A model generated the notes under the pieces. That model had not been told where the DNA came from and made no database searches. It saw nothing but the letters and a program-made list of their open reading frames with translations. A stretch of 64,000 bases of DNA from Ceratopteris richardii (Eukaryota > Streptophyta > Polypodiopsida > Polypodiales > Pteridaceae), in contig CM035439.1 in NCBI GenBank assembly GCA_020310875.1, forward strand, positions 144,012,200-144,076,199. Reading direction: 5' to 3'. Both the position numbers and the translations under genes were made by a program. Below are positions 33,891-42,904 of the stretch, one piece after another (positions within the stretch are counted from its first letter, which is position 1; every line of letters starts with the position of its first letter).

Positions 33891-34105
33891 TGGCAGGGGG
33901 AAACTAACCATCCAAGTGTCAACCATGTAGCTACATGAGCTAAGTGTCCTAATTAACTCAAGTTAACTCAAGTGGATGATTTTGGACAGATCTAAAACTC
34001 TTGGGGCAAAACACTCTCCCTAGAATTTCATAGGACTTGAACCCAAGTCCTCCTCCTTGCCACCCATATGACTTAACCACTAGGCCAATCTACTTTCTTA
34101 TTTTA
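33891..34105 (-). mobile_element. tRNA-derived SINE-like element 1
   Basis: On the - strand, TGGCCTAGTGGTTAAG (34072-34087) fits a Pol III A box, and GGGTTCAAGTCC (34033-34044) fits a B box, with tRNA-like spacing. An unrelated body of about 140 bp follows toward 33891. No cloverleaf can be drawn past the box region, so this is a SINE rather than a tRNA gene. The tail and target duplication are not clear. Confidence 0.65.
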
Positions 34106-34277
34106 GAGAGCACATGCACCTTTGCTTAATTCTACTCTTGAGACTTTGGCCCTACATGAAAATGGTCAAACAATGTTTGATTTCAGATATCTCTGAACTA
34201 GTCGATCAGCCATGCCATAATCTTACTTTATAATAGCCAACTCATTGTTCATCTCATAACTCCCAGGGGGGAATTAT
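34106..34277. other. Short segment before + strand E LTR, with polypurine tract
   Basis: No coding match. It ends with CCAGGGGGGAATTAT (34263-34277), a polypurine tract in front of a + strand E-family LTR. Confidence 0.55.
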
Positions 34278-34496
34278 TGATATATTTTGGTAGTGATGTG
34301 TGTGAACACTCTTAATAACACCAAGGAACTTTTTTTTCCTCTTTAGAAGATTTTCTCGCCACTTGTATATATGCTTATAACCCTAATGGATCACTAAGGA
34401 TTCACTTGGTAATACATTTTGTGCTACGTTGTTATCCAAGCTTCTTCTTCTTCCTTGTGTTTTTTGTGTGCTTCCACACACCTTGATTTCCAAAAA
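34278..34496 (+). mobile_element. E-family LTR in + orientation
   Basis: About 219 bp, starting TGATATATTTTGGTAGTGATG, the reverse complement of the other E LTRs. It ends near CACCTTGATTTCC, which is degenerate. The adjacent polypurine tract on its left makes it a 3' LTR of a + strand E element whose body is otherwise missing. Confidence 0.75.
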
Positions 34497-35043
34497 AGGG
34501 AAACATTCGATAGAGACTATGTGTGTGTACATTCCTGAACACATTACCATAACTTCGAAGAGAGAAAAAGGACCAAAACATCGAAGAGAAGAATGAGGTT
34601 CTTTTTCATTATGAACAAATGTCTAATATGCATAATAATTGTCACAAAATGCTCCCTAGGTTTCATATTCGAGTTTTCTTTTAGATTTTATAGAATGTGT
34701 ATTAAAAATCATCTTTTGGATTATTTGGATTTGTTACATAACTTTGTAAGTGTTATCGTTAGTGTACATGTGAAAGGCCAAATGGCCATAGGGAAATTTT
34801 CTATATGTTCTTTAATAAAACATATAGTGTTTTGGTCAACCATAGACTCTAAGTTCAACTGCATTTGTACGACCTAAGAAATCTATGTTTGTGGTTTGTG
34901 TACTGTGTGTTTTCTCTGTCTTCTACACCCCTTGTGCAGAGTATTGTGCAACACTGGAGCTCAGGTTCCTATAGCAAGGGTATCATTGCGGAGCTCTTGA
35001 GAAGGAGGGTCTACCATTGTGCATCACCAAAGAAATACTTCAC
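34497..35043 (+). mobile_element. Possible Copia F 5' LTR
   Basis: The stretch precedes a primer-site-like sequence and has no coding match. It may be the 5' LTR of Copia F. No second copy is visible downstream, so the assignment is weak. Confidence 0.35.
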
Positions 35044-35055
35044 TAATATCAGAGC
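35044..35055 (+). other. Copia F primer-site-like sequence
   Basis: TAATATCAGAGC, a degenerate form of the copia TGGTATCAGAGC site, followed by ATTTTG as in other copia leaders. Confidence 0.5.
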
Positions 35056-35161
35056 ATTTTGACACAAAAGCTTTGTTCCTTTTGTGAGCGAAGTGAGCAC
35101 TTGTTTGCCCACCCAAGGCTTACAACCAAGGTGACGACCAAGACATAGACCTTGGCATACC

Positions 35162-35929
35162 TTGTCATCCGAGTCACTGAAGTCATTGTTGGCACCGTTG
35201 GCTATGCGCAAGGGAGGACCTCAACGATCAAGGAGTAAACTGGTTTATGATGACGTATGTGGAGCACTCTTGAGTGAGGAGATTTGTAGAAAATCTATGG
35301 TTGGCACTCAGAGTGGAGATGCATATCATGTTTGTGATTCTTACCAAGGAAAGAATCAGCAATGTGGCAAGAGTAAGAAAAAGGAAAAGAATGGTCAATG
35401 AAATAAGAGTAGAAGTAAATCAATGAAGAGAGATATCGAATGCCATTATTGTCACAAGAAAGTACACATGAAGAAAGAATGCTATGCATTAAAGACAAAA
35501 TGTTGATGGGCATGTTAAATAACTACCTACACCATCTTCTTCGACTGTGAAGATTGAAGAAATTTATTTATTTTTGATGATGCTGATGTGTTGACACTTG
35601 ATAATATTGTGCCCACTGAGGCTCTTATGGCTGATTCTCTTTCCCACATGTGGCTGCTAGATTCTGATGCTTCTTTCTATGTGACACCATATAGAGAATG
35701 GTTCTCTAATTATGAAGCAAAGTCTCTTGGTACCATGAGACTTGGTGACTCTTACCGGTGTGACATTGTGGGGATTGGAGATGTGGTTTTGCAATTCATT
35801 GATGGTTCAAAATTTACTATGCATAATGTATGGCATGTACCTCAATTATCACATAGTTTGATGTTAGTTGGTCAACTTGATGACCTTGGTTATAAGGTAG
35901 CTTTCCATGCTCAATCTTTTCACATATGA
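35162..35929 (+). pseudogene. Copia F gag end and protease
   Basis: The gag N-terminal half is missing: the leader runs straight into KLVYDDVCGALLSEEICRKS, QSGDAYHVCDSYQGKNQQ. A zinc knuckle follows near 35440 (CHYCHKKVHMKKEC). Protease (35588-35929) has WLLDSDASFYVTPYREWF; the usual DSGAS reads DSDAS, so the active-site Gly is changed. Close to Copia D at the protein level. Confidence 0.85.
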
Positions 35930-37115
35930 AAGTGCAATATGGTTATTGCAAAAGGAAGCAAAGTTGTCTCACTTTATCCGTTATTTGTATAACAGAAAGA
36001 ACACTTGTTAGCTATTACTAAACAACCTATGGCTTGTATTTGGCATGGCTTTTTGGGCTACATATCTCGTAGTGGAATGGAAAATCTTTCTCATTCTCGC
36101 TACTTACTTGTGTTGTCTTTCTTTGATTTTTCATTTTGTGAGCATTGTCAATATGAAAAGCAAGCTAGGAATGTGCATAAAATGCACATTGACTCTTCAG
36201 CTTAGCCTTTAGACGCGTTCATACAGATGTGTGTGGTCCTATGCCCACAAGGTCATTAGGTGGTTCTCTTTACTTTTTCACTTTCATAGATGATGCTACT
36301 AGAAAAGTCTGGGTATATTCTGTCAAATCGAAGGATGAGGTATTCCCTATTTTCAAAAAATGGCTTGCTTCAGATGAGACTAAAAAAGGAACTAAGCTCA
36401 AAGCTTTATGTTTAGACTTTTCTATCAGCCTAAAGGAATTCATAGAGAATTTAAAGCTCCTTATACCCCAATATAGAATGGTGTAGTTGAAAGGGTGAAT
36501 ATAACTATTTAGGATAGAGTAGTTTCTATGTTGCATCATGCAAACCTTTCACAAGGTTTTTGGGCAGAAGCAGTATTGCCTATAGTTCAGGTGATTAACC
36601 TTTCATCTAGTATTGCCAAAGGTCTAAAAGTGGCACAAGACTTATGGATAGGGAAGCCACCACATTATGATCATCTTCGAGTTTTTGGTGTGAAGCATAT
36701 GTTCATATACCCAGGAATCTTAGACAAAAAATGCACCATAAGTCAAAGGAATGCATTTTTCTTGGATATAGTCGAGAAGGACAATTTGGAAATTGGATAT
36801 CGGTTATGGGATCATGAAACACGATCAATGATCAGAAGTAGTGATGTCATTTTCAATGAATCTAAGATGCATAAACAACCCATTAAGGAGGTTGAAGTGA
36901 GAAGAGTGGTGTTTGAGGATACTAGTCCTCTAGTTAGCATGCATAAAAATGTTGCACATGGGGATGTTCAAGAGAACGTTCAATTAGATCACTCTAAAAA
37001 TGTTCATATTCAACAACCATTGAGACGCTCTGCACATGTCTCACATCCACTTGATAGATATGTTCCAGGTTTGGATTTTGTTATGTTAACAAAAGCTTGT
37101 GAGCCTTCTTGCTAG
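35930..37115 (+). pseudogene. Copia F integrase
   Basis: Pre-integrase piece (36005-36205; IWHGFLGYISRSGMENLSHS, CEHCQYEKQARNVH), then core pieces (36229-36486; GGSLYFFTFIDDATRKVWVY). After a shift come LHHANLSQGFWAEAVLPIVQ and KPPHYDHLRVFGVKHMF (36528-37115). Stops at 36203 and near 36484, and damage around the third catalytic residue, disable it. Confidence 0.85.
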
Positions 37116-38703
37116 AAAGAGGCTATGCAGACAAAGGATCATGTCAAGTGGGAGTGTTCCATGAAGAGTGAGTTGAATTCTATTTACAAGAATGGTACTT
37201 GGGATTCAGTACCTTTGCCAAAGTGAAGGAAAGATTTACCATGTAAATGGGTATATAAGCTGGAACTCACATCAGATAGTGCATCTTCAAAATATAAAGC
37301 ATGAATTGTTGCAAAAGGTTTTAAGCAACAGCATGGTGTTGATTTTGAGGATTTCTTCTCTCCAATGGTCAAGATGACTACTCTACGAATGTTGCTTGGA
37401 TTCATTGAAATGGAGGGCTTAGAGCTAGTCCAAATGGATGCGAAAATTGCTTTCTTGCATGGAGATCTTACAAATGAGATCTATATGGAACAACCAGAGG
37501 GTTATGTAGTTCTTGGCAAGGAAAGTCTAGTTTGTAAGCTAAAGAAGAGCTTTTATGGACTTAAACAATCCCCTAGGCGATGGTACCAAAATTTTGATGC
37601 TTTTATGGAATCTCAAGGCTATTCTCGAAGTAATGAGGATCATTGTCTCTACACAAAGAGATGCTTAGATGGCAACGAAATATGCTTGATACTTTATGTC
37701 GACGATATGTTGATTGCTAGGAAGTCCTCTTATGACTTGTAAATTCTCAAAAAGAAGTTAAGTTAGACATTTGATATGAAGGATTTGGGGGACGTCAAAC
37801 ATATTCTTGGCATGCACATTACTCGTGATAGGAGCAAAAGATGCATATACTTGTCTCAAAGTGAGTACATATCCAAAGTACTCCATAGGTTCAATATGCA
37901 GGGTGGAAAGTCATTGAGTACACCTTTACCCACATACGTGAAATTAAGCAAGGATGATTGCCCCAAATCATAGGAGGAAAAGAAATTCATGACCAAAATT
38001 CCTTATCAGTCTGCTGTTGGTAGTCTCATGTATGCTATGGTAGCTAAGAGTCCAGACATTGCATTTGTAGGGGGAGTTGTGAGTAGATATATATCTAATC
38101 TTGGCAAGAAGCATCAGGAAACGATCAAGATGATTTTGAGATATTTGAGTGGCACTAAGGATGTCTTTGCTAAGGTAGAGGGAAACCATCCATTATTGGT
38201 TACAAAGATTCTGACTATGTTGGTTGTGTAGACAATCATAAGTATACATCAAGGTACACTTTTCATTTTGCTGGAGGTGAAAACTCTTGGAGATCTCGTC
38301 TTCAAGAATGTACAACTTTTTCCACCACAAAAGAAAAGTATGTTGCAACAAGTGAGGCATATAAGGAAGCATTGTGGCTTTCTCATCTTGCTTGTGATAT
38401 GCGTTTATCTCAACATGTACCTCGTTTGCTCAATGATAGTCAGATGCCATTGCATTGTCTAAGAATCAGGTCTATCATGCAAAGACCAAGCACATTGAGG
38501 TGCGGTATCACTTCATTAGAGATTGCTTAGCCACCAAGTGCATTATTCTTGAGAAGGTTCATACTCAAGTTGATGCTGCAAATGCTTTGGCTAAAGCTCT
38601 ACCACAAGATAACCTTCGACACTGTTGTCACTTGATGGGGGTTAATGAAATGTTAAAATCAAATGTCGCAGCAGAGCCATTTGCTTTTGGGCACTTTGGT
38701 TAG
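37116..38703 (+). pseudogene. Copia F reverse transcriptase and RNase H
   Basis: RT pieces: GLELVQMDAKIAFLHGDLTN, KKSFYGLKQSPRRWYQNF, LILYVDDMLIARKSS (37365-37742); MKDLGDVKHILGMHITRDRS (37776-37973); KIPYQSAVGSLMYAMVAKSP (37989-38231). The RNase H end is KNQVYHAKTKHIEVRYHF and AKALPQDNLRHC (38455-38703). Several frame changes. No 3' LTR was recognised after the stop at 38703. Confidence 0.85.
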
Positions 38704-39164
38704 ACTATGTCATTAGTGGCAAGGGTAGTCTTCACCACGAGAGGGTCCACTTCAGCTCAAACGAGTCTTTTTGTCTGGCCTAAGGACGACCCTACCCCAT
38801 TTCTACCCTTAATGAACACATGCTCTCATCATTCCTAGTAGGTGTTAGACATTCTACCCATGAGTGTGCGGGATTTGGGGGTCCCATAGTATGCCCTTCA
38901 CATTGTACTTTCCATTAATCTAAGCTATCAAAGAAGAATAGATGGCAAGGTTGAACTTCCTTTATTAAAAAAAAAGGGTCAAATGTTCAACTAAGTAGCT
39001 AGACACGAAGAGGTCCTCTTTATCTTGTTTTAATACTCTTCTTCTCGCGCATTGTACGCATAAAATATAGAACGAAATAGGATAAGAATAACAGCTCCCG
39101 CGCGCACGCACACACATTCACACACGGACACGCACATTCTGCTACTGGTAAAAAGAAAAGCAAC
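38704..39164 (+). promoter_or_regulatory. AKR2: AKR2 upstream region
   Basis: Only about 460 bp separate the Copia F RNase H end from the AKR2 ATG, so promoter and 5' UTR must lie here or extend into the element. A CA-rich run (CGCGCACGCACACACATTCA near 39100) lies in the presumed 5' UTR. The segment may also hold the rest of Copia F. Confidence 0.45.
39059..39070 (+). promoter_or_regulatory. TATA-like sequence upstream of AKR2
   Basis: CATAAAATATAG about 95-105 bp before the AKR2 ATG. Position fits a core promoter, but there is no transcript evidence here. Confidence 0.35.
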
Positions 39165-39317
39165 ATGAGCAGCGATGAAGATGCCACCAAAACACAAGCC
39201 AATGTGTATAAAGCTGCTGATGGCCCTTCAACAGAGAGAGAACAAGGTGAACGAGTAGCTGTTTTGAACAATGCTGGGAACCCGTTTGATTTCTCAGAAA
39301 TATCAGGACTCTTGAAT
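39165..39317 (+). CDS. AKR2: AKR2 exon 1 (ankyrin-repeat chaperone for chloroplast envelope proteins)
   Basis: 51 codons from ATG 39165 to AAT 39317. It begins MSSDEDATKTQANVYKAADG, acidic and low in hydrophobics as in the N-terminus of plant AKR2. It ends GNPFDFSEISGLLN, matching the AKR2 segment just before the first STI1-like motif. The open frame continues past 39317, but GTAAGT at 39318 is a strong splice donor and similarity ends there. Joined in phase 0 to exon 2 at 63534, the junction reads LLN|DPKIQELAQQI, matching AKR2 ILNDP..IRE.AEQI. In Arabidopsis, AKR2 is a cytosolic factor that binds new chloroplast outer-envelope proteins and delivers them to the envelope. The C-terminal ankyrin repeats must lie right of the window. 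Confidence 0.85.
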
Positions 39318-39329
39318 GTAAGTTCTAAC

Positions 39330-40520
39330 AAAAAGCATACTCTACATAAAAAATTCAGTCAAGCACACACGAACTTGATCTTTTCTGAAAATGAATTCCG
39401 AGGCGCAGATTCATCCTACAATTGGGTGTTATATCGACAAATTCTTCATCCCAGAAAATGTGGGGAACATGCAAACATATTTTTTTACTTGATAGTGAGG
39501 GTGAATGTAGTGATGGATCACACTGATTTAATCGATTTCTTCCATCTTCCATCTACAATAGTTGTCTCTACTGAAGGTTAAGTTTTGGGGATGCTACAAG
39601 ACATCTACTCTTAATGCTTCTTCCAAAGAAGGTAGAATACAGGAAATGTATATAAAAGTTGTTCAGATGGAGCGTTATCTATTCATATATCTCAAGGGAA
39701 AGTTATAAGTTTTATTAGAGAGAGCTTCTAAGAGTGGAATAAGAAGCGTTTGTGGAATCGGTCTGTGAGCTGATTTTATGAACATTTCAAGAGCCTTTGT
39801 GTATTGACATTATCAATTAGGAGCGTTGATTTTATACCACAAAGTACAAAGCACTATTTTCTTGTCATAGAAGATAAGAGTTATCATAACAAGAGGATCT
39901 AACATGGCCTCTTTTATTTTTAAACTCTTTCAATGCATATTTTGTTACTCTAGCTTAAAAAGAGACATTCTATCGGTGGATTAGTGCAATATGATATACC
40001 AAAGTATATCAGTAGAGAGTTTCATTACAAAGTACATTTTAGCTTCTTCATTTGAAGGTGAAGCTCCTTTTATAAATGAAGCCATACAAGATAAATTACC
40101 AAATCGTAGGAAGAGAGAGAGCACATGCAGAAATTCAACTTCAAAACAGCAAGAGACTAATTTAAAGAACTCACAAAATCTCCGTCCAAACCAGTCCAAA
40201 CCAAGCTCACAGTTCCACGTTTGAGACTTAGAGAAAAAGTTGATAGATTTTCTTTCGAAGTTTTGTACGTATGAAGCAGTGGATTGCCAAAATAGCTATC
40301 TAAGCTCTTTGTATAACTTGACTATGGAACATGAGTTTGAGATATCGTTTGGGCCTTTTCTAAGATTTTGGTTGGATGCAAATGATAAAAACTTCAAAAA
40401 ACTTTGAGCGAAGGTTACTCTTAAGGCGCATGGACATAAATATTCTTCAACAGAAATTGCATTTTGGGCTTCATTTTGTGTGTACTGCACTAGAGCTGTC
40501 TTGATTGAGCTTGCACTTGT
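39330..40520 (+). pseudogene. Unrecognised coding-like remnant in intron 1
   Basis: Several + strand stretches look like decayed protein: IHPTIGCYIDKFFIPENVGN near 39410; SIRSVDFIPQSTKHYFLVIE near 39810-39870; SVESFITKYILASSFEGEAP (40008-40067); EHEFEISFGPFLRFWLDAND near 40330-40390; STEIAFWASFCVYCTRAVLI near 40450-40510. They lie in different frames with stops between. I do not recognise the family. It could be a transposon protein or a captured gene. Confidence 0.35.
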
Positions 40521-41331
40521 ATTATGTTGAAAGCATGTTAGCCCTCCCGACTTTGATCATCTATCCATATAATGAGGGCAAAGCTATATCTTGTTTTTTT
40601 TTTTCTCTCCATTGCCCTTGATTAACAATGATCTTGGGGTGGTCTTCCTTTCCATCGTAAGATCCACTTTGCACCTCTTCTAGGTAGTTTCAGATCTATT
40701 TTATGGTTGCATATGTGATACTTGTTATAATGCTTAGGTGCTTTAATGTTGTGTCCAAGTAGGGTCGTTTCTTTCCGCTTCTGTTTATTGCTTTAGAGGG
40801 ATATGAGGTTTATTCAGATATACCTTCTTAAGTTGATATTTATCCAAATGTACAAACTAAAAATAATAAACATAAACACAAATACATAAGAAAGACAACA
40901 ATGAGAGATTGCACAAAAGAAGAAGATTCAATTAAATCATAAAAAGTACATACAAATAAAAAAAGATTTAAACTGATAAAAAAAATAATTAAACAAAAAA
41001 AGATACTTCTTTTCAAACGTTTCCAACAAGAATAATACAAAAATAAATAATAAAAAAGAAAAAAGGAAACAAAGAAAAGCTAAAAATAAAGAAAGAAAAG
41101 AAAAAAAGTGCATCCTCAACTTCTATGTATGTATTGTTTAATAATTCAAGTTTATCATGCATAGCTTGGACGAGGAGCTATGACATCCTTGCTCACATCA
41201 TCCATGCACTAGAGTAGATGTAGGTCTAGTAGAGAGACTCTTCATATGAAGAATTCTAAAAAAGAGGCATATTTGTCCAATATGTTATCTCGTATACAAT
41301 CATTTGCATGAACTTTTCTAAGTCAGTCTTG
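40521..41331. other. AT-rich intron stretch without genes
   Basis: Mostly A-rich between 40855 and 41110, with poly-T at 40595. No coding or element similarity seen. Confidence 0.5.
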
Positions 41332-41339
41332 CTTGAATT
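41332..41339 (+). repeat. hAT-2 copy 1 target duplication, left
   Basis: CTTGAATT, repeated at 42583-42590. Confidence 0.8.
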
Positions 41340-41344
41340 CATAG

Positions 41345-41430
41345 TGGAAAGCAACGTTTTCGCAACGGCAACGGCAACGGGTTAGCAACGGGTTAGCAAC
41401 GAGGGCAACGTCTGGACCTAGGAGTTGCGA
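41345..41430 (+). repeat. Left GCAAC-rich subterminal region of hAT-2 copy 1
   Basis: Contains GCAACGTTTTCGCAACGGC and a duplicated GCAACGGGTTA. The matching region of copy 2 (54562-54660) shares GTTAGCAACGGGTT and TTGC.ATAAAGTT. Confidence 0.75.
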
Positions 41431-41539
41431 TAAAGTTATTTATTTTTCAAAATTTTTATATTTTTTTTTCACATACTTTGGGTCCTATGATATGTAATAA
41501 GGTGGGATATGACTATATATACCATAAAATACTATTGGC

Positions 41540-42490
41540 AAGTAGGGCAAGTCCTCACATGTTCCACCGTATCTTCATGCGTGCAAGGCCAATTAAAATA
41601 CTGTCTTAGTCGGCCAAATGACTTCTTTTGTCCCCCATGCCTTGCAAGTTTACAAGCATGTGTCTCAAGGAGTAATGGCCGTTTAGGATCCTAAGTCCTT
41701 GTCATTTGGATAAAAATGCAACCACATGAGTACCACAAAACATACTTGAGCTTAGAGAGTCCTGTAGCAGTTTGGCCGTCATGCCATGTTCTAATCATGT
41801 GAGCAATGCCATGTTCTCTTTTGATAGCTTCTTTGATTGCATCCAAGAAGCTAGACTTCACTACATTTTGATTCCATCCAAAAACCTAGAATTCACTACG
41901 CTTGAGCCAAGATCTTTGGCATGTGACATTGTGTTCCCCTGGATTATGTCTGATTTCTACATCATACTTTGAAAGAACATCCTGCCAACGTGCATGCTTA
42001 ATTGAGAGTGTTGCGATTGTGTGGAAAAGTACCTCAAGGTCACAATATTTGTCTGTACTTTGATATATTTATCAATATAGTGTCTCAGTTACTGCATATG
42101 TACTTTGTGCTCTTAGAACATGCAGCCAAAGCCAATGATCAATAAGTGATCCAAATAGTTGATGAGAAATTTGTATATCATGTCATTAAAATCTGCATTG
42201 ATGGCCATGAAGGAAAGTGACCACCCCATTTATGAGCCCAAAACGTAGCATCAACCATTCAAAAGAGCCATAACAATTGGAGTCTGGACATACCATTTGT
42301 GAGGCCAAAAGGTAGCAGCAACCATTCAAAAGAACAATAGCATGACATTTTTCCTTTGTTGTGAAGCATGGAATTCTTGTTCCCCCATTTGAAGAGGGAG
42401 ATGCGGCTCTCACCAAACCAAGTCAAGCCCAACATCACCTCATGAGAGTCCATGGGCTCCACGATGAAATCAAGTTCCTGGATCCATTTG
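41540..42490 (-). pseudogene. Shortened gypsy pol inside hAT-2 copy 1
   Basis: On the - strand in pol order: protease end (DFIVEPMDSHEVMLGLTWF, near 42400-42470); an RT block seen twice (FEWLLLPFGLTNG and FEWLMLRFGLINGVVTF, 42220-42330); RNase H end (ARWQDVLSKYDVEIRHNPGE, near 41930-41990); integrase zinc domain (HGGQKKSFGRLRQYFNW, HVRTCPTCQ, 41540-41690). About 2 kb of pol is squeezed into 950 bp, with gaps between blocks. Both hAT ends lie outside it. It is unlike Gypsy A/B and closer in motifs to chromovirus-type gypsy. Confidence 0.75.
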
Positions 42491-42578
42491 TCTGCAACGC
42501 AACGCGTTGCGTACGTCGCAACGCAACGCCGTTGCGTTGCGAACGTTGCATACGCTACGCAACGCGTTGCGTTGCAAC
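42491..42578. repeat. GCAACGC/GCGTTGC palindromic cluster, right end of hAT-2 copy 1
   Basis: 88 bp made almost wholly of GCAACGC and its complement: GCAACGCAACGCGTTGCG, then GTCGCAACGCAACGCCGTTG, then CTACGCAACGCGTTGCGTTG. It can fold into several alternative hairpins. CpG-rich against an AT-rich background. Confidence 0.85.
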
Positions 42579-42582
42579 TATG

Positions 42583-42590
42583 CTTGAATT
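42583..42590 (+). repeat. hAT-2 copy 1 target duplication, right
   Basis: CTTGAATT, identical to 41332-41339. Confidence 0.8.
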
Positions 42591-42904
42591 TGATGACAGG
42601 CAAGCTCATCATGTCTTATCTTGTCTATCTCCTCATGAGGTCTCTTATCACTTCCGTTTTAATCTCCTATTTAGCATTCATTCTCCTTGCAAAACTTCCT
42701 CAATTTTACTTGGTGATGGCATGTTTGTAGCTGCCCTCACTGGTGGATGAGCTCTTCTTGGAGAAGTATACCGTGAAATACGTTCTGTACAAAGAAGACA
42801 ACTCCACAAAACAATAATTTGAATGTACACAAATTGGGAAAATGTAGCCTTCATCAATATTCCTCAAGCTTCAAGAAGAAAATTGTGGCTTGATCTGTAC
42901 ACAA
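42591..42904. other. Stretch without recognised genes
   Basis: Intron sequence between hAT-2 copy 1 and the triplicated copia segment. No coding similarity recognised. Confidence 0.5.

Larger units (their letters stand above)
41340..42582 (+). mobile_element. hAT-2 copy 1, small hAT element carrying gypsy fragments
   Basis: 1243 bp. Left end CATAGTGG, right end CAACTATG (reverse complement CATAGTTG), flanked by 8-bp duplications CTTGAATT; 8-bp duplications and CA..TG ends are hAT-like. GCAAC/GTTGC motifs crowd both subterminal regions. The interior holds shortened gypsy pol in - orientation rather than a hAT transposase, so it is non-autonomous. Copy 2 of the same family is at 54562-55639. 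Confidence 0.78.

Noticed and set aside
34033..34087. tRNA gene on the - strand
   Set aside because: A and B boxes are present but there is no matching acceptor stem; better explained as a SINE head. Same for 45962-46017.
39318..39581. Extension of the AKR2 exon 1 frame to the stop near 39581
   Set aside because: Similarity to AKR2 stops at 39317, a strong donor GTAAGT follows, and the spliced junction to 63534 restores the conserved text.
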